Part shown: one piece after another, positions 52,412-60,423 of the stretch
Position numbering within the stretch: position 1 is the stretch's first letter
Layout: the number at the start of each line of letters is the position of its first letter
NCBI RefSeq assembly: GCF_900162695.1
Contig: NZ_FUIH01000007.1
Coordinates: forward strand, 434,001 to 498,000
DNA from: Virgibacillus siamensis
GTDB lineage: Bacteria; Bacillota; Bacilli; Bacillales; Amphibacillaceae
Reading direction: 5' to 3'
Length of the DNA stretch: 64,000 bases
Program-made: the position numbers and the translations under genes
The notes under the pieces: generated by a model
Seen by the model: the letters and a program-made list of their open reading frames with translations, nothing else
Told to the model about the DNA's origin: nothing
The model's database searches: none

Positions 52412-52455
52412 GCCACCTTGTGTCGAATATATCACGTATAAGATAAGGAGGTGGC
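52412..52455 (+). promoter_or_regulatory. Possible ribosome-site-sequestering hairpin before coiA
   Basis: GCCACCT (52412-52418) is fully complementary to AGGTGGC (52449-52455), which includes the coiA ribosome site AAGGAGGTGG. Flanking A and T residues extend the stem with one bulge. Folding would block translation initiation. Confidence 0.55.
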
Positions 52456-52462
52456 TTTATGT

Positions 52463-53674
52463 ATGTTGCAGGCAAAATTGAATGATGGAACGCGGGTCAC
52501 GCTGGCATTAATGACCAGGAAGGATATTGAACGTCTAAAAGGAAAACAGCAGTTTTTGTGTCCTGCGTGTGATGGTCCGGTCATTATGAAAGCGGGGACG
52601 AAAATGATTCCGCATTTCGCCCACCAATCAAGGCGTGATTGTCCTTCATCGGAAGGAGGGGAAGGAGCATATCATGAAAAGGGGAAACTGCTTCTGTATA
52701 AATGGCTGCAATCCCAGCGTCTGGATGTAGAACTTGAAGTGTATTTGCCGGCGATTATGCAGCGTCCCGACATGTTATTACATGTGAATAACCGGCGACT
52801 GGCCATCGAATATCAATGTGCCAAAATTCCAGCAGCGCAAATTCATAAACGGAATGAAGGATATCGCAGTGCCGGAATTATTCCGCTTTGGATACTGGGT
52901 GCCAGCCGTCTGGAACGAAAAGGGCGGCACCAGCTGAAATTGGATGCATTTCATCTTCAGTTTATCCATCAATTTTCTTCAGATTTTCCACTGACATTAT
53001 TTTTCTTCTGTCCGGACTCACTTCAGTTTATTACCTTTCAGGATTTATTTTTTACAGCACAAAACAAAGCAATTGGAAATTTTCAAATCAACCGTTTGAA
53101 TCAGATCTGTTTCACCGACTTGTTTCGTACGTATTTTTTTCCGGAACAGACAATCTTCCAATTATGGCGAAATGAGAAGCGGAAACTGCGCCTGAAAACG
53201 ACGGGCAGGCATTATGGGAAAGAACTTATGTGGCGCCAATGGCTTTATTATAAAGGGATTCCCAAGGAGCATTTGCCTTCTTTCGTACACATGCCGGTAA
53301 GGGGGCAGGTCCTAATGAAGACACCGCCTTGGGATTGGCAGAGCCGCATATGTTTAGATATTTTGGAAAAAATGCATCCCGGTGCAGTAATGTCTCTTAA
53401 TCAATGTGTACGATTATTGCAAAGCCATTTGATCCACCCGGACACTTTCTCTTTGATTACCTCTGTTGAAAATCCCATCGGTCAATATCTGCAACTGCTT
53501 GAGAAATGCGGGATTATCAAGCAGCAATCCGCACAAACATTTGTCAAACATAATCCGCTTCATTTTTATAGCCATGTGGAGGATGCAATTGCAGGAGATA
53601 ATCAGTTAATCGATCAGCTTCTTCAATCAAAATACAGGCATGATAACAGGTTATTTCGTTATACTAAAGAATAA
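52463..53674 (+). CDS. coiA: Competence protein CoiA
   Basis: A 403-residue CoiA (YjbF) protein. An N-terminal zinc-finger-like part (CPACDGPV, HFAHQSRRDC) precedes a nuclease-like domain with HEKGKLLLYKWL, RPDMLLHV and the (D/E)xK-type RRLAIEYQCAKI. CoiA promotes recombination of transforming DNA. It lies between mecA and pepF as in other bacilli. The ATG at 52463 lies 8 nt behind AAGGAGGTGG. Confidence 0.88.
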   Translation: MLQAKLNDGTRVTLALMTRKDIERLKGKQQFLCPACDGPVIMKAGTKMIPHFAHQSRRDCPSSEGGEGAYHEKGKLLLYKWLQSQRLDVELEVYLPAIMQRPDMLLHVNNRRLAIEYQCAKIPAAQIHKRNEGYRSAGIIPLWILGASRLERKGRHQLKLDAFHLQFIHQFSSDFPLTLFFFCPDSLQFITFQDLFFTAQNKAIGNFQINRLNQICFTDLFRTYFFPEQTIFQLWRNEKRKLRLKTTGRHYGKELMWRQWLYYKGIPKEHLPSFVHMPVRGQVLMKTPPWDWQSRICLDILEKMHPGAVMSLNQCVRLLQSHLIHPDTFSLITSVENPIGQYLQLLEKCGIIKQQSAQTFVKHNPLHFYSHVEDAIAGDNQLIDQLLQSKYRHDNRLFRYTKE

Positions 53675-53735
53675 GAAGGAATTTTTATCTGAATATAGAA
53701 ATAGTAAATGAGTGATTTTAAGGAGGACGATAATA

Positions 53736-55550
53736 TTGGCACAAGCAACGAAGGAATTGCCAAAACGAAGCGAAATACCAGTGGAACGAACTTGGAAACT
53801 GGAGGATATTTTTTCAACGGATGAGGAATGGGAGAAGGAATTGCAGGCATTGAAAGAAGACCTGCCGTCCATTGAAAAGTTTCAGGGGAAAATAGCTGAA
53901 TCCGCTGGGAATCTGTATGATGTATTGAAGCTTCAGGATGAGCTGGCAGAAAGGCTCGGAAAGTTGTTTACATATGCACATATGAAGAATGATCAGGATA
54001 CGACAAACGCTAAATACCAGGAAATGAACTCCAAGGCGGAAAATGTCTTGACGATTGCATCCAGTTCAATGAGTTATATCGTCCCGGAAATTCTGGCGAT
54101 GGACGAAAACACATTGGATAAGTTTGTTCAGGAAAATGAAGAATTGCAGCTGTACAAACATATGTTAGATGAAGTTTCCAGGCAGCGTCCGCATGTGCTC
54201 AGCAAGCGGGAGGAAGCATTGCTTGCGGAAGCCTCTGAGCCAATGTCTAATGCATCGAACACATTCGGCATGCTCAATAATGCTGATCTTACTTTCCCGA
54301 CAATTAAAAATGATCAGGGAGAGGAAGTCGACCTGACTCACGGACGTTTCATTGGGTTTTTGGAATCAAAGGACCGTACTGTCCGGGAGAATGCGTTTAA
54401 AGCGATGTATGAAACATATGGAAGCTTTAAAAATACATTTGCATCAACATTAACTGGCACGATAAAATCCAATAATTTCAGTGCAAAAGTGCGTAACTAT
54501 GATTCTGCACGGCAAGCGGCACTGGACAGCAACAATATTCCGGAACAGGTGCATGATAATCTGGTCGAAGCTGTCAACGAAAAATTGCCGCTCCTGCACC
54601 GTTACGCGGCATTGCGCAAAAAAGTGCTCGGACTGGATGAGTTGCACATGTATGATATGTATACACCGCTCGTGAAAGACGCGGATATGAACATCCCGTA
54701 TGAAAAAGCACAGCAATATGTACTCGACGGCTTGAAGCCGCTTGGTGATGAATATGTCAGCACATTGCAAGAAGGGTTCAACAGCCGCTGGATAGATGTG
54801 GAAGAAAGTAAAGGGAAACGAAGCGGTGCTTATTCATCAGGTGCATATGGAACCAATCCATATATTCTGCTGAACTGGCAGGATAAGGTGAATGATCTTT
54901 TTACTCTGGCACATGAACTTGGCCATTCACTGCACAGTTATTACACAAGGGAACATCAGCCATTCCGCTACGGAAACTACTCGATTTTTGTTGCGGAGGT
55001 TGCTTCGACATGCAACGAAGCCTTGCTAAATGATTACATGCTCGAGAATGTCGAAAACGAAAAACAAAAGCTATACTTGCTGAATCATTTTCTGGAAGGA
55101 TTCAGAGGCACGGTATTCCGCCAGACAATGTTCGCTGAATTTGAACATGATATTCATAAGCGCATGCAAAATGGCGAGGCACTTAGTGCAGAGCGCTTAA
55201 CGGATATTTATTATGATTTGAATAAAAAATATTTTGGGGATGATGTCGTTTCAGACAAAGAGATTGGACTTGAATGGGCACGGATTCCACATTTCTACAT
55301 GAATTATTATGTGTACCAGTATGCAACCGGGTATTCTGCAGCAACTGCGCTTGCCAGCCGCATCCTAAGCGGGGAAGAGGGAGCAGTTGATCGGTATTTG
55401 AACTTCCTGAAATCCGGAAACAGTGATTATCCAATCGAAGTGCTGAAAAAAGCAGGTGTCGATATGACCTCAAAAGAACCGATTTTGGCGGCACTGGATG
55501 TTTTTGAAGAAAAACTAAATGAAATGGAGCAGCTGCTGCTGAAGAAATAA
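53736..55550 (+). CDS. pepF: Oligoendopeptidase F
   Basis: A 604-residue M3B metallopeptidase. The zinc motif is HELGH (H393, E394, H397) with the downstream Glu in ESVAEVAST-like VAEVASTCNE. It cleaves short peptides in the cytoplasm. The TTG at 53736 follows AGGAGG by 9 nt. In B. subtilis and S. aureus it sits beside coiA and the RoxS/RsaE locus, as here. Confidence 0.93.
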   Translation: MAQATKELPKRSEIPVERTWKLEDIFSTDEEWEKELQALKEDLPSIEKFQGKIAESAGNLYDVLKLQDELAERLGKLFTYAHMKNDQDTTNAKYQEMNSKAENVLTIASSSMSYIVPEILAMDENTLDKFVQENEELQLYKHMLDEVSRQRPHVLSKREEALLAEASEPMSNASNTFGMLNNADLTFPTIKNDQGEEVDLTHGRFIGFLESKDRTVRENAFKAMYETYGSFKNTFASTLTGTIKSNNFSAKVRNYDSARQAALDSNNIPEQVHDNLVEAVNEKLPLLHRYAALRKKVLGLDELHMYDMYTPLVKDADMNIPYEKAQQYVLDGLKPLGDEYVSTLQEGFNSRWIDVEESKGKRSGAYSSGAYGTNPYILLNWQDKVNDLFTLAHELGHSLHSYYTREHQPFRYGNYSIFVAEVASTCNEALLNDYMLENVENEKQKLYLLNHFLEGFRGTVFRQTMFAEFEHDIHKRMQNGEALSAERLTDIYYDLNKKYFGDDVVSDKEIGLEWARIPHFYMNYYVYQYATGYSAATALASRILSGEEGAVDRYLNFLKSGNSDYPIEVLKKAGVDMTSKEPILAALDVFEEKLNEMEQLLLKK

Positions 55551-55556
55551 GTTAAA

Positions 55557-55592
55557 AAATGGAGATTCCACTAATATGGATTCTCCATTTTA
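55557..55592 (+). terminator. Terminator of pepF
   Basis: AAATGGAGATTCCA pairs with TGGATTCTCCATTT with one mismatch. Confidence 0.75.
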
Positions 55593-55639
55593 CTTTGTGT
55601 GGCTTGGGTAATAGAAGGGACTTTTCCTGCCGGCACCGG

Positions 55640-55770
55640 TATCAGGGTTTAACACCGAAAGATAAAGCGCTGATATTGAGCATTTGAAGTTTAACATCAA
55701 GAGATTGGAGCCCGCCTTCGAGAGAAAAAGGGTTCACCTTCAAGAAATTAAAGCTCAACATCAAGCGTAT
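55640..55770. repeat. Array D: six 21-bp units ending in (A/T)TCAAG or CGAAAG
   Basis: Units aligned on the (C/T)(A/G)A(G/A) core start at 55657, 55678, 55699, 55720, 55742 and 55763 (steps 21, 21, 21, 22, 21). Typical words are TTTAACATCAAG, TTCACCTTCAAG and CTCAACATCAAG. It lies between the convergent pepF and small membrane protein genes. Confidence 0.75.
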
Positions 55771-55793
55771 TCTGCCTGCTCAATACGGTGAAT

Positions 55794-55979
55794 TTAATAC
55801 CCCCGTGTTCTGCCGCGATACACATTCCGGTGTGTAAATGCATATATTGTCAGATAGATTGAAACAAATAGCATCGGAAGTGTAATCCAGAACGGAATGA
55901 TTTGCATAAGTCCCAGGATATTCAAAAAAAATGCCACAATGGTGATGACCAGTAAGAGGACAGGAAGTGTATCCTGCAT
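55794..55979 (-). CDS. Small membrane protein (61 aa)
   Basis: A 61-residue protein with two membrane segments (LPVLLLVITIVAFFLNILGLM and FWITLPMLFVSIYLTIYAF) and a basic tail (HRNVYRGRTRGY). GGGAGTGA precedes the ATG. I do not recognise the family. It lies between pepF and the RoxS gene. Confidence 0.7.
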   Translation of the reverse strand: MQDTLPVLLLVITIVAFFLNILGLMQIIPFWITLPMLFVSIYLTIYAFTHRNVYRGRTRGY

Positions 55980-56078
55980 GAAATTTCACTCCCATCATCA
56001 ATATTTTTAATAGAAACCTTTCCATTAACATCATATGTTACAAAAATTTGAATTAGAAGTGTGACATTTTTGTGAAAC

Positions 56079-56142
56079 GGGGGACTAACTGTTGCCAAGT
56101 TTTCCACTGATTGATATAGTTAAAAATGTGATATGAATCACA
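56079..56142 (+). promoter_or_regulatory. roxS promoter with ResD-like box and Rex-type operator
   Basis: TTGCCA (56092-56097) and TATAGT (56115-56120) are exactly 17 bp apart. TTTGTGAAA (56079-56087) just upstream matches the ResD/SrrA-type box TTTGTGAAT at 8 of 9 positions. The perfect half sites TGTGA and TCACA (56127-56142, 6-bp spacer) overlap the transcription start and fit a Rex (NADH-sensing) or Fnr/Crp operator. RoxS in B. subtilis is known to answer to ResD and Rex. Confidence 0.8.
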
Positions 56143-56255
56143 AACAAAAACCCCTTTGTTTATGATCATGAAACTTTCTCCCATCCCCCTTTGTTTAATA
56201 CAAAGTCGGAGAACCCTTAAAGGATATACGCTGCCCCGTATGTCCTTTTTATTTT
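56128..56255 (+). ncRNA. roxS: RoxS/RsaE small regulatory RNA
   Basis: About 125 nt. Two C-rich boxes, CCCCTTTGTTT (56151-56161) and TTTCTCCCATCCCCC (56175-56189), are the same, nearly base for base, as the ribosome-site-pairing loops of S. aureus RsaE and B. subtilis RoxS. The RNA ends in a terminator (AGGATATACG with CGTATGTCCT, then T-rich). The locus between pepF and spxH is the conserved position. RoxS pairs with mRNAs of central metabolism to balance NAD/NADH. The 5' end is inferred from the promoter. Confidence 0.92.
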
Positions 56256-56287
56256 GCAACATATAAGGGAATGCCCCTTCTTGTTGG

Positions 56288-56331
56288 TATAATGAAAGTC
56301 CTGGATGAGAACGCTCATCCGGGACTTTTTA
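56288..56331 (+). terminator. Isolated hairpin terminator with a TATAAT box in front
   Basis: AGTCCTGGATGAG (56297-56309) pairs with CTCATCCGGGACT (56314-56326), followed by six T. TATAAT (56288-56293) with an extended -10 TTGG lies directly upstream, but I find no good -35. It may be a second terminator behind roxS or a very short RNA. Confidence 0.6.
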
Positions 56332-56410
56332 TTGTTTCTTAAATCGGACATTTTCATAGCACCAGCGATAGACCAGGCGGTGTTTTCCGCTGATACAGCG
56401 AATCTTACAT

Positions 56411-56775
56411 GAGGTTGATTTCCCAATAGGAAGGTTGATTTCATATTCGCGACGGTTGATTACCTGCCGCTGAAGGTTGATAGTTTCATTTAAAGGTTGA
56501 TTCAGGTTCATGAAGGTTGAAAACATCATCATGAAGGTTGATACCAGCCGCGTGAAGGTTGAACATTATCATGAAGGTTAATACCAGCCGCGTGAAGGTT
56601 GAACATTATCGGGAAGGTTGATACCAGCCGCGTGAAGGTTGAAAACATCATCATGAAGGTTGATACCAGCCGCATGAAGGTTGAAACATCCTCGGGAAGG
56701 TTGATTCCTGCGCATGAAGGTTGATACTAGCTCCACGAAGGTTGAAACCATCATCGGGAAGGTTGATTCCATCCA
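56411..56775. repeat. Array E: eighteen units of about 20.5 bp with core GAAGGTTGA
   Basis: The word GGTTGA (once GGTTAA) starts at 56413 and recurs 17 more times up to 56761, with steps of 19-21 bp (mean 20.5). Two unit types, such as ATACCAGCCGCGTGAAGGTTGA and ACATTATCATGAAGGTTGA, alternate in the middle, giving a 40-41-bp higher-order period. It fills the gap between roxS and the convergent spxH gene. Confidence 0.92.
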
Positions 56776-56814
56776 CATGTGCTCTTTCCGAATGCCCCCA
56801 TTCCGCATTTCTGC

Positions 56815-56855
56815 AAAAAAATACCCCAAGCATCCACACCGTATGCTTCGGGTAT
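56815..56855 (-). terminator. Terminator of the spxH-yjbI transcript
   Basis: On the minus strand ATACCCGAAGCAT pairs with ATGCTTGGGGTAT (one mismatch) and is followed by a T-run. Confidence 0.8.
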
Positions 56856-57754
56856 TAATGTTCTCCTTTGTATTTCCAAAACGTGCCATATTTGACCGGG
56901 ATTTTTTCGACGGACTGGCGCAGCTGCAGTTTTTTCATTTCCCGTTCAGCTTTCGAAGTGGTCCAGTCATAAACAACGGCGACTTCTTTGATGCCAACCA
57001 CCTGGTAGTAGGATAAAAAGTCCTCCAGCGGCGGTTTGCTTGACGGCACAGCGTCTTTTTGCAGGATTTGTTTCAAAACCTGAACATAAATATCGTATGG
57101 ATAAAGACCGGAAATTTTGATTCCCTGGTCTTCTGTTGATGGATTAAAAAATACGATTGCAGGAATAAAATCAACTTCCATCTCTTTCGTCAGGTTTAAA
57201 TCGCTCTGGAATGCTTTCCTTGCAGTATCTGAGTATAAGTCATTTTTGAATTCGCTGATATCCAGTTTTGCGTTTTCGGCGCATTCCAATAGGACATGTT
57301 CCTCCGAGATATTCTGCTTTTTGAGGAATAGGCTTTCCTGTACTTTTCTGAGAAAAATCCGACCTGCTTTTTTTCCTTGCAGTTCGGCAGCCTTGATTGC
57401 GAGTGATGCAATCCATGGTGATGATACAGGGTTCTCAATCCACAAATCACCGTCACAGCTCATACCTGTGCGGGAAGCAGTTTTTTCCCAAATATCTTTC
57501 AGTCGTTTTGGTTTATCAAATTTATCCTTATTCAATGTATCCAAATGTCCGCTGATGATGGGGCGGATTGTAAAAAATCGGCCATATTCGATTGATAATT
57601 TTTTTAAATATGGTTCCAGTGACCAGCACTCGGGGCACAGCGGATCAATAAAAACGTATATTTCTATTGGTTTCTGGACGAAATCAAAGTAGCTATATTT
57701 TGCCGATGTGTATGTCTGATTTGAGCTTCGCAGCCCAGAATGATTCCAACTCAC
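56855..57754 (-). CDS. spxH: ClpXP adaptor SpxH (YjbH), DsbA-like
   Basis: A 299-residue thioredoxin-fold protein. The redox motif CPEC is at C40 and C43 in VFIDPLCPECWSL. KVQESLFLKKQNISEEHVLLE forms the helical insert. It presents Spx to ClpXP and aggregates under disulfide stress. The GTG at 57754 follows AAAGGAGA by 6 nt. It lies 15 bp downstream of the truncated haemoglobin gene, so the two are an operon. Confidence 0.9.
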   Translation of the reverse strand: MSWNHSGLRSSNQTYTSAKYSYFDFVQKPIEIYVFIDPLCPECWSLEPYLKKLSIEYGRFFTIRPIISGHLDTLNKDKFDKPKRLKDIWEKTASRTGMSCDGDLWIENPVSSPWIASLAIKAAELQGKKAGRIFLRKVQESLFLKKQNISEEHVLLECAENAKLDISEFKNDLYSDTARKAFQSDLNLTKEMEVDFIPAIVFFNPSTEDQGIKISGLYPYDIYVQVLKQILQKDAVPSSKPPLEDFLSYYQVVGIKEVAVVYDWTTSKAEREMKKLQLRQSVEKIPVKYGTFWKYKGEH

Positions 57755-57769
57755 ATCGATTCTCCTTTC

Positions 57770-58159
57770 TTATTGCGGTGTGTTCATCATGTGATGTGCA
57801 GTCATGGTTAGTTTTTCAAATATAGCCGTGCGATATGGTTCTTCGATTTTTGCTTCGTCAAGTGCGGCATCCATGCATTCAAGCCAGGCATCTTTACGTT
57901 CAGGTGTAATTTCGAACGGCAGATGACGCCTGCGCAGCATCGGGTTACCGCGTTCCTCGGAATAAAGCCGCGGTCCGCCGAAAAATTGTGTCAAAAATAA
58001 TCGCTGTTTGCGGGCGGTTTCCGTGAGGTCTTCCGGGAATATGGGTATAAGCTTGGGATGGTTTCCCACCCGTTTATAAAACGCGGTAACTAATCGATCC
58101 ACCGAATCGAAACCGCCTATTGCTTCATACATTGTTCCAGGCCTTGTCATGTCATTCAT
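57770..58159 (-). CDS. yjbI: Truncated haemoglobin YjbI
   Basis: A 129-residue group II truncated globin. Heme pocket features are FFGGPRLYSEERGNPMLRRRHLPF with the proximal His, and the GGFDSVDRLVTAFYKRV start. It may detoxify oxygen species or NO and supports SpxH. TAGGAGAG precedes the ATG. Confidence 0.9.
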   Translation of the reverse strand: MNDMTRPGTMYEAIGGFDSVDRLVTAFYKRVGNHPKLIPIFPEDLTETARKQRLFLTQFFGGPRLYSEERGNPMLRRRHLPFEITPERKDAWLECMDAALDEAKIEEPYRTAIFEKLTMTAHHMMNTPQ

Positions 58160-58234
58160 TCTCTCCTAGCATGTTTGTATATATTGTAGCAACGTAAAAT
58201 TTGATGGGCAACTAATCCGACTTTTCAGCAAGCA

Positions 58235-58810
58235 TCAGCGATCCATTTTTTCCATAAAAAACCGCTTAATTTTATTCGGGGTTTTCCGTTTTTGAATGTG
58301 ATACGTATGGAGGATTTGATCAATCATTTGACGTCCGGTTTCGATTGACGCTGCCTCAAGTTCCAGTTCATAATCGGAAGTATTTCCGTACATACTGTAA
58401 TCAAGCACAAGCAGGCTGTCCCCATATTCCAGTTCCCGCCGCTCCGTAGTCAGACTTCCGAAATATATGAGTTCTTCAATGTCAATATTAAGTGCTGCTA
58501 ATTGTTCGCTGACATGTTGTTTTATAACGGGCTGACCGTTCAGCCATTTTTCTGTTTCAGCATCTGTTAATGTATCATGTGTCTCAAGCAATCCTTTTTC
58601 ATGCGGTTGTTTCAGTGTTAATGTATATGTTCCATTTTTCTTCCGGATTCGCAATGCAGCACCATTTTCCTTCAGTTCAAATTTTGTTGTTTCAAAATAA
58701 TGGTTGGTCTGTGTTTGAGGTTCTGCCGGGAATGGTAAACTGAGTAAGAGACGATCAAATTCATCCTTTGTAAGCAGATTCTTAAATTCAATTTCGATTT
58801 CCTGTGCCAA
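58235..58810 (-). CDS. yjbK: CYTH domain phosphatase-like protein YjbK
   Basis: A 191-residue CYTH/TTM fold protein. The ExExK signature reads EIEFK at the N-terminus, and alternating charged strands (YTLTLKQP, RRELEYGDSLLVLDYSMYG) line the tunnel. Such proteins act on triphosphates or polyphosphates. The TTG at 58810 lies behind CAGGGGG. It is divergent from the (p)ppGpp synthetase gene. Confidence 0.85.
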   Translation of the reverse strand: MAQEIEIEFKNLLTKDEFDRLLLSLPFPAEPQTQTNHYFETTKFELKENGAALRIRKKNGTYTLTLKQPHEKGLLETHDTLTDAETEKWLNGQPVIKQHVSEQLAALNIDIEELIYFGSLTTERRELEYGDSLLVLDYSMYGNTSDYELELEAASIETGRQMIDQILHTYHIQKRKTPNKIKRFFMEKMDR

Positions 58811-58945
58811 CTATAATCCCCCTGATTGTTCGAAGTCTGTCTGTTAGCAATAATTATCGCGAATGGCGGTTGAATTTGCAAAGATTATCCATTGGTCTAT
58901 GTTATGATAAAATGGAAAACAGATGATATACAGGTGGTGTTGACC

Positions 58946-59554
58946 ATGCATTGGAAAGCAATTCTTGCACCATATTCACAGGCAGTTGAAGAGTTGAAAG
59001 TGAAACTGAAGGGGATTCGGGCACAATTTGAGCATGAATCCAGTCATTCACCGATTGAATTTATTACAGGTCGTGTCAAACCAATTCCAAGTATTATGGA
59101 AAAAGCGGAAAGCAGACGGATACCACTTGACCTTATTGAAGAGGAACTTCAGGATATTGCCGGAGTCCGCGTTGTTTGTCAGTTTGTTGATGATATTTAT
59201 ACGATCGTAAAAATGATACGAACCCGTGAAGATTTAACGGTGATCGAAGAAAAAGATTATGTGACAGAGAAAAAAGAAAGTGGTTACCGGTCATTTCATA
59301 TGATTATTGAATACCCGGTCGAAACGATTCATGGCGTTAAACAGATTGTTGCGGAAATTCAAATCCGTACATTGGCAATGAATTTCTGGGCGACCAATGA
59401 GCATTCATTGAATTATAAATATAAAGGCAGAATTCCAGCTGAAATAAAGGAAAGACTGCAGCGTGCTGCTGAGGCAGCCTTTAAACTGGATGAGGAAATG
59501 TCGAGCATCAAGCATGAAGTACAGGAAGCACAGCGCATATTCCATCGAAAGTAA
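58946..59554 (+). CDS. relQ: Small alarmone (p)ppGpp synthetase RelQ/SasB
   Basis: A 202-residue synthetase-only RelA/SpoT protein. DIAGVRVVCQFVDDIY, ESGYRSFHMI and EIQIRTLAMNFWATNEH give the ATP and GTP sites. It makes ppGpp and pppGpp as a tetramer. The ATG at 58946 follows CAGGTGGTG. The NAD kinase gene follows after 12 bp, the usual order. Confidence 0.9.
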   Translation: MHWKAILAPYSQAVEELKVKLKGIRAQFEHESSHSPIEFITGRVKPIPSIMEKAESRRIPLDLIEEELQDIAGVRVVCQFVDDIYTIVKMIRTREDLTVIEEKDYVTEKKESGYRSFHMIIEYPVETIHGVKQIVAEIQIRTLAMNFWATNEHSLNYKYKGRIPAEIKERLQRAAEAAFKLDEEMSSIKHEVQEAQRIFHRK

Positions 59555-59566
59555 GGAGAGAGAACC

Positions 59567-60397
59567 GTGAAGTTTGTAATTGTATCAAAGGGCGATGAAC
59601 GATCCAAAACAATTAAAGGAACAATGAAGCAATATTTGATGGAGTTTGATCTTGAATATGATGAAAAATATCCGGACCTGGTTATTTCGGTTGGCGGAGA
59701 CGGTACATTTCTGGAAGCATTTCACCGGTATATTCATTGTCTGAAGTCGACTGCATTTATCGGGGTACATACAGGGCACTTGGGATTTTATGCCGACTGG
59801 GTTCCGGATCAGGTGGAAAAGTTGATTATCGAGATTGCCAAAACACCTTTTCAAATTGTGGAATACCCGCTTCTGGAAGTTATTATCCGCAGTAAATCAG
59901 GCGGGACTGAGGATAAGTTTCTTGCCTTAAATGAAGCAACCATCAAAACGGCGGAAGGTTCGGTGGTATTTGATGTGGAAATAAAAGGGGAGCCTTTTGA
60001 AACATTTCGTGGTGACGGTTTGTGCATATCAACGCCATCCGGCAGTACGGCATACAACAAAGCGCTTGGCGGCGGTATAATTCATCCGTCATTGGAGGCG
60101 ATTCAGCTCACGGAAATGGCTTCAATCAATAACCGGGTTTTCCGGACAATTGGTTCGCCGCTGATTTTACCGAAACATCATACCTGTCTTCTAAAGCCTT
60201 TGGTTGACCGCAGCTTCCTGATTACGATTGATCACTTTACGGAAAGCTATACAAATGTTAAATCAATCCAATGCAGGGTTGCCAAAGAGCGTGTCCGTTT
60301 CGCCCGCTTTAAACCATTCCCGTTCTGGGACAGGGTGCGTGATTCGTTTGTTGCAGATGAAAATAACGGACGATTAAAACAACCCAAAAATTCATAG
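59567..60397 (+). CDS. nadK: NAD kinase
   Basis: A 276-residue ATP-NAD kinase. The GGDGTFLEAFH motif binds the phosphates, and GDGLCISTPSGSTAYNKALGGGI is the second family signature. It produces NADP. The GTG at 59567 follows AAGGAGAG by 6 nt. It is probably in one operon with relQ and the pseudouridine synthase. Confidence 0.93.
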   Translation: MKFVIVSKGDERSKTIKGTMKQYLMEFDLEYDEKYPDLVISVGGDGTFLEAFHRYIHCLKSTAFIGVHTGHLGFYADWVPDQVEKLIIEIAKTPFQIVEYPLLEVIIRSKSGGTEDKFLALNEATIKTAEGSVVFDVEIKGEPFETFRGDGLCISTPSGSTAYNKALGGGIIHPSLEAIQLTEMASINNRVFRTIGSPLILPKHHTCLLKPLVDRSFLITIDHFTESYTNVKSIQCRVAKERVRFARFKPFPFWDRVRDSFVADENNGRLKQPKNS

Positions 60398-60423
60398 AAG
60401 CGTATGATGGCAGGTGACAGAGG

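Noticed and set aside
56411..56775. CRISPR array
   Set aside because: The units have no conserved long repeat with unique spacers of 30-40 bp; the step is about 20.5 bp, and no cas gene is present.
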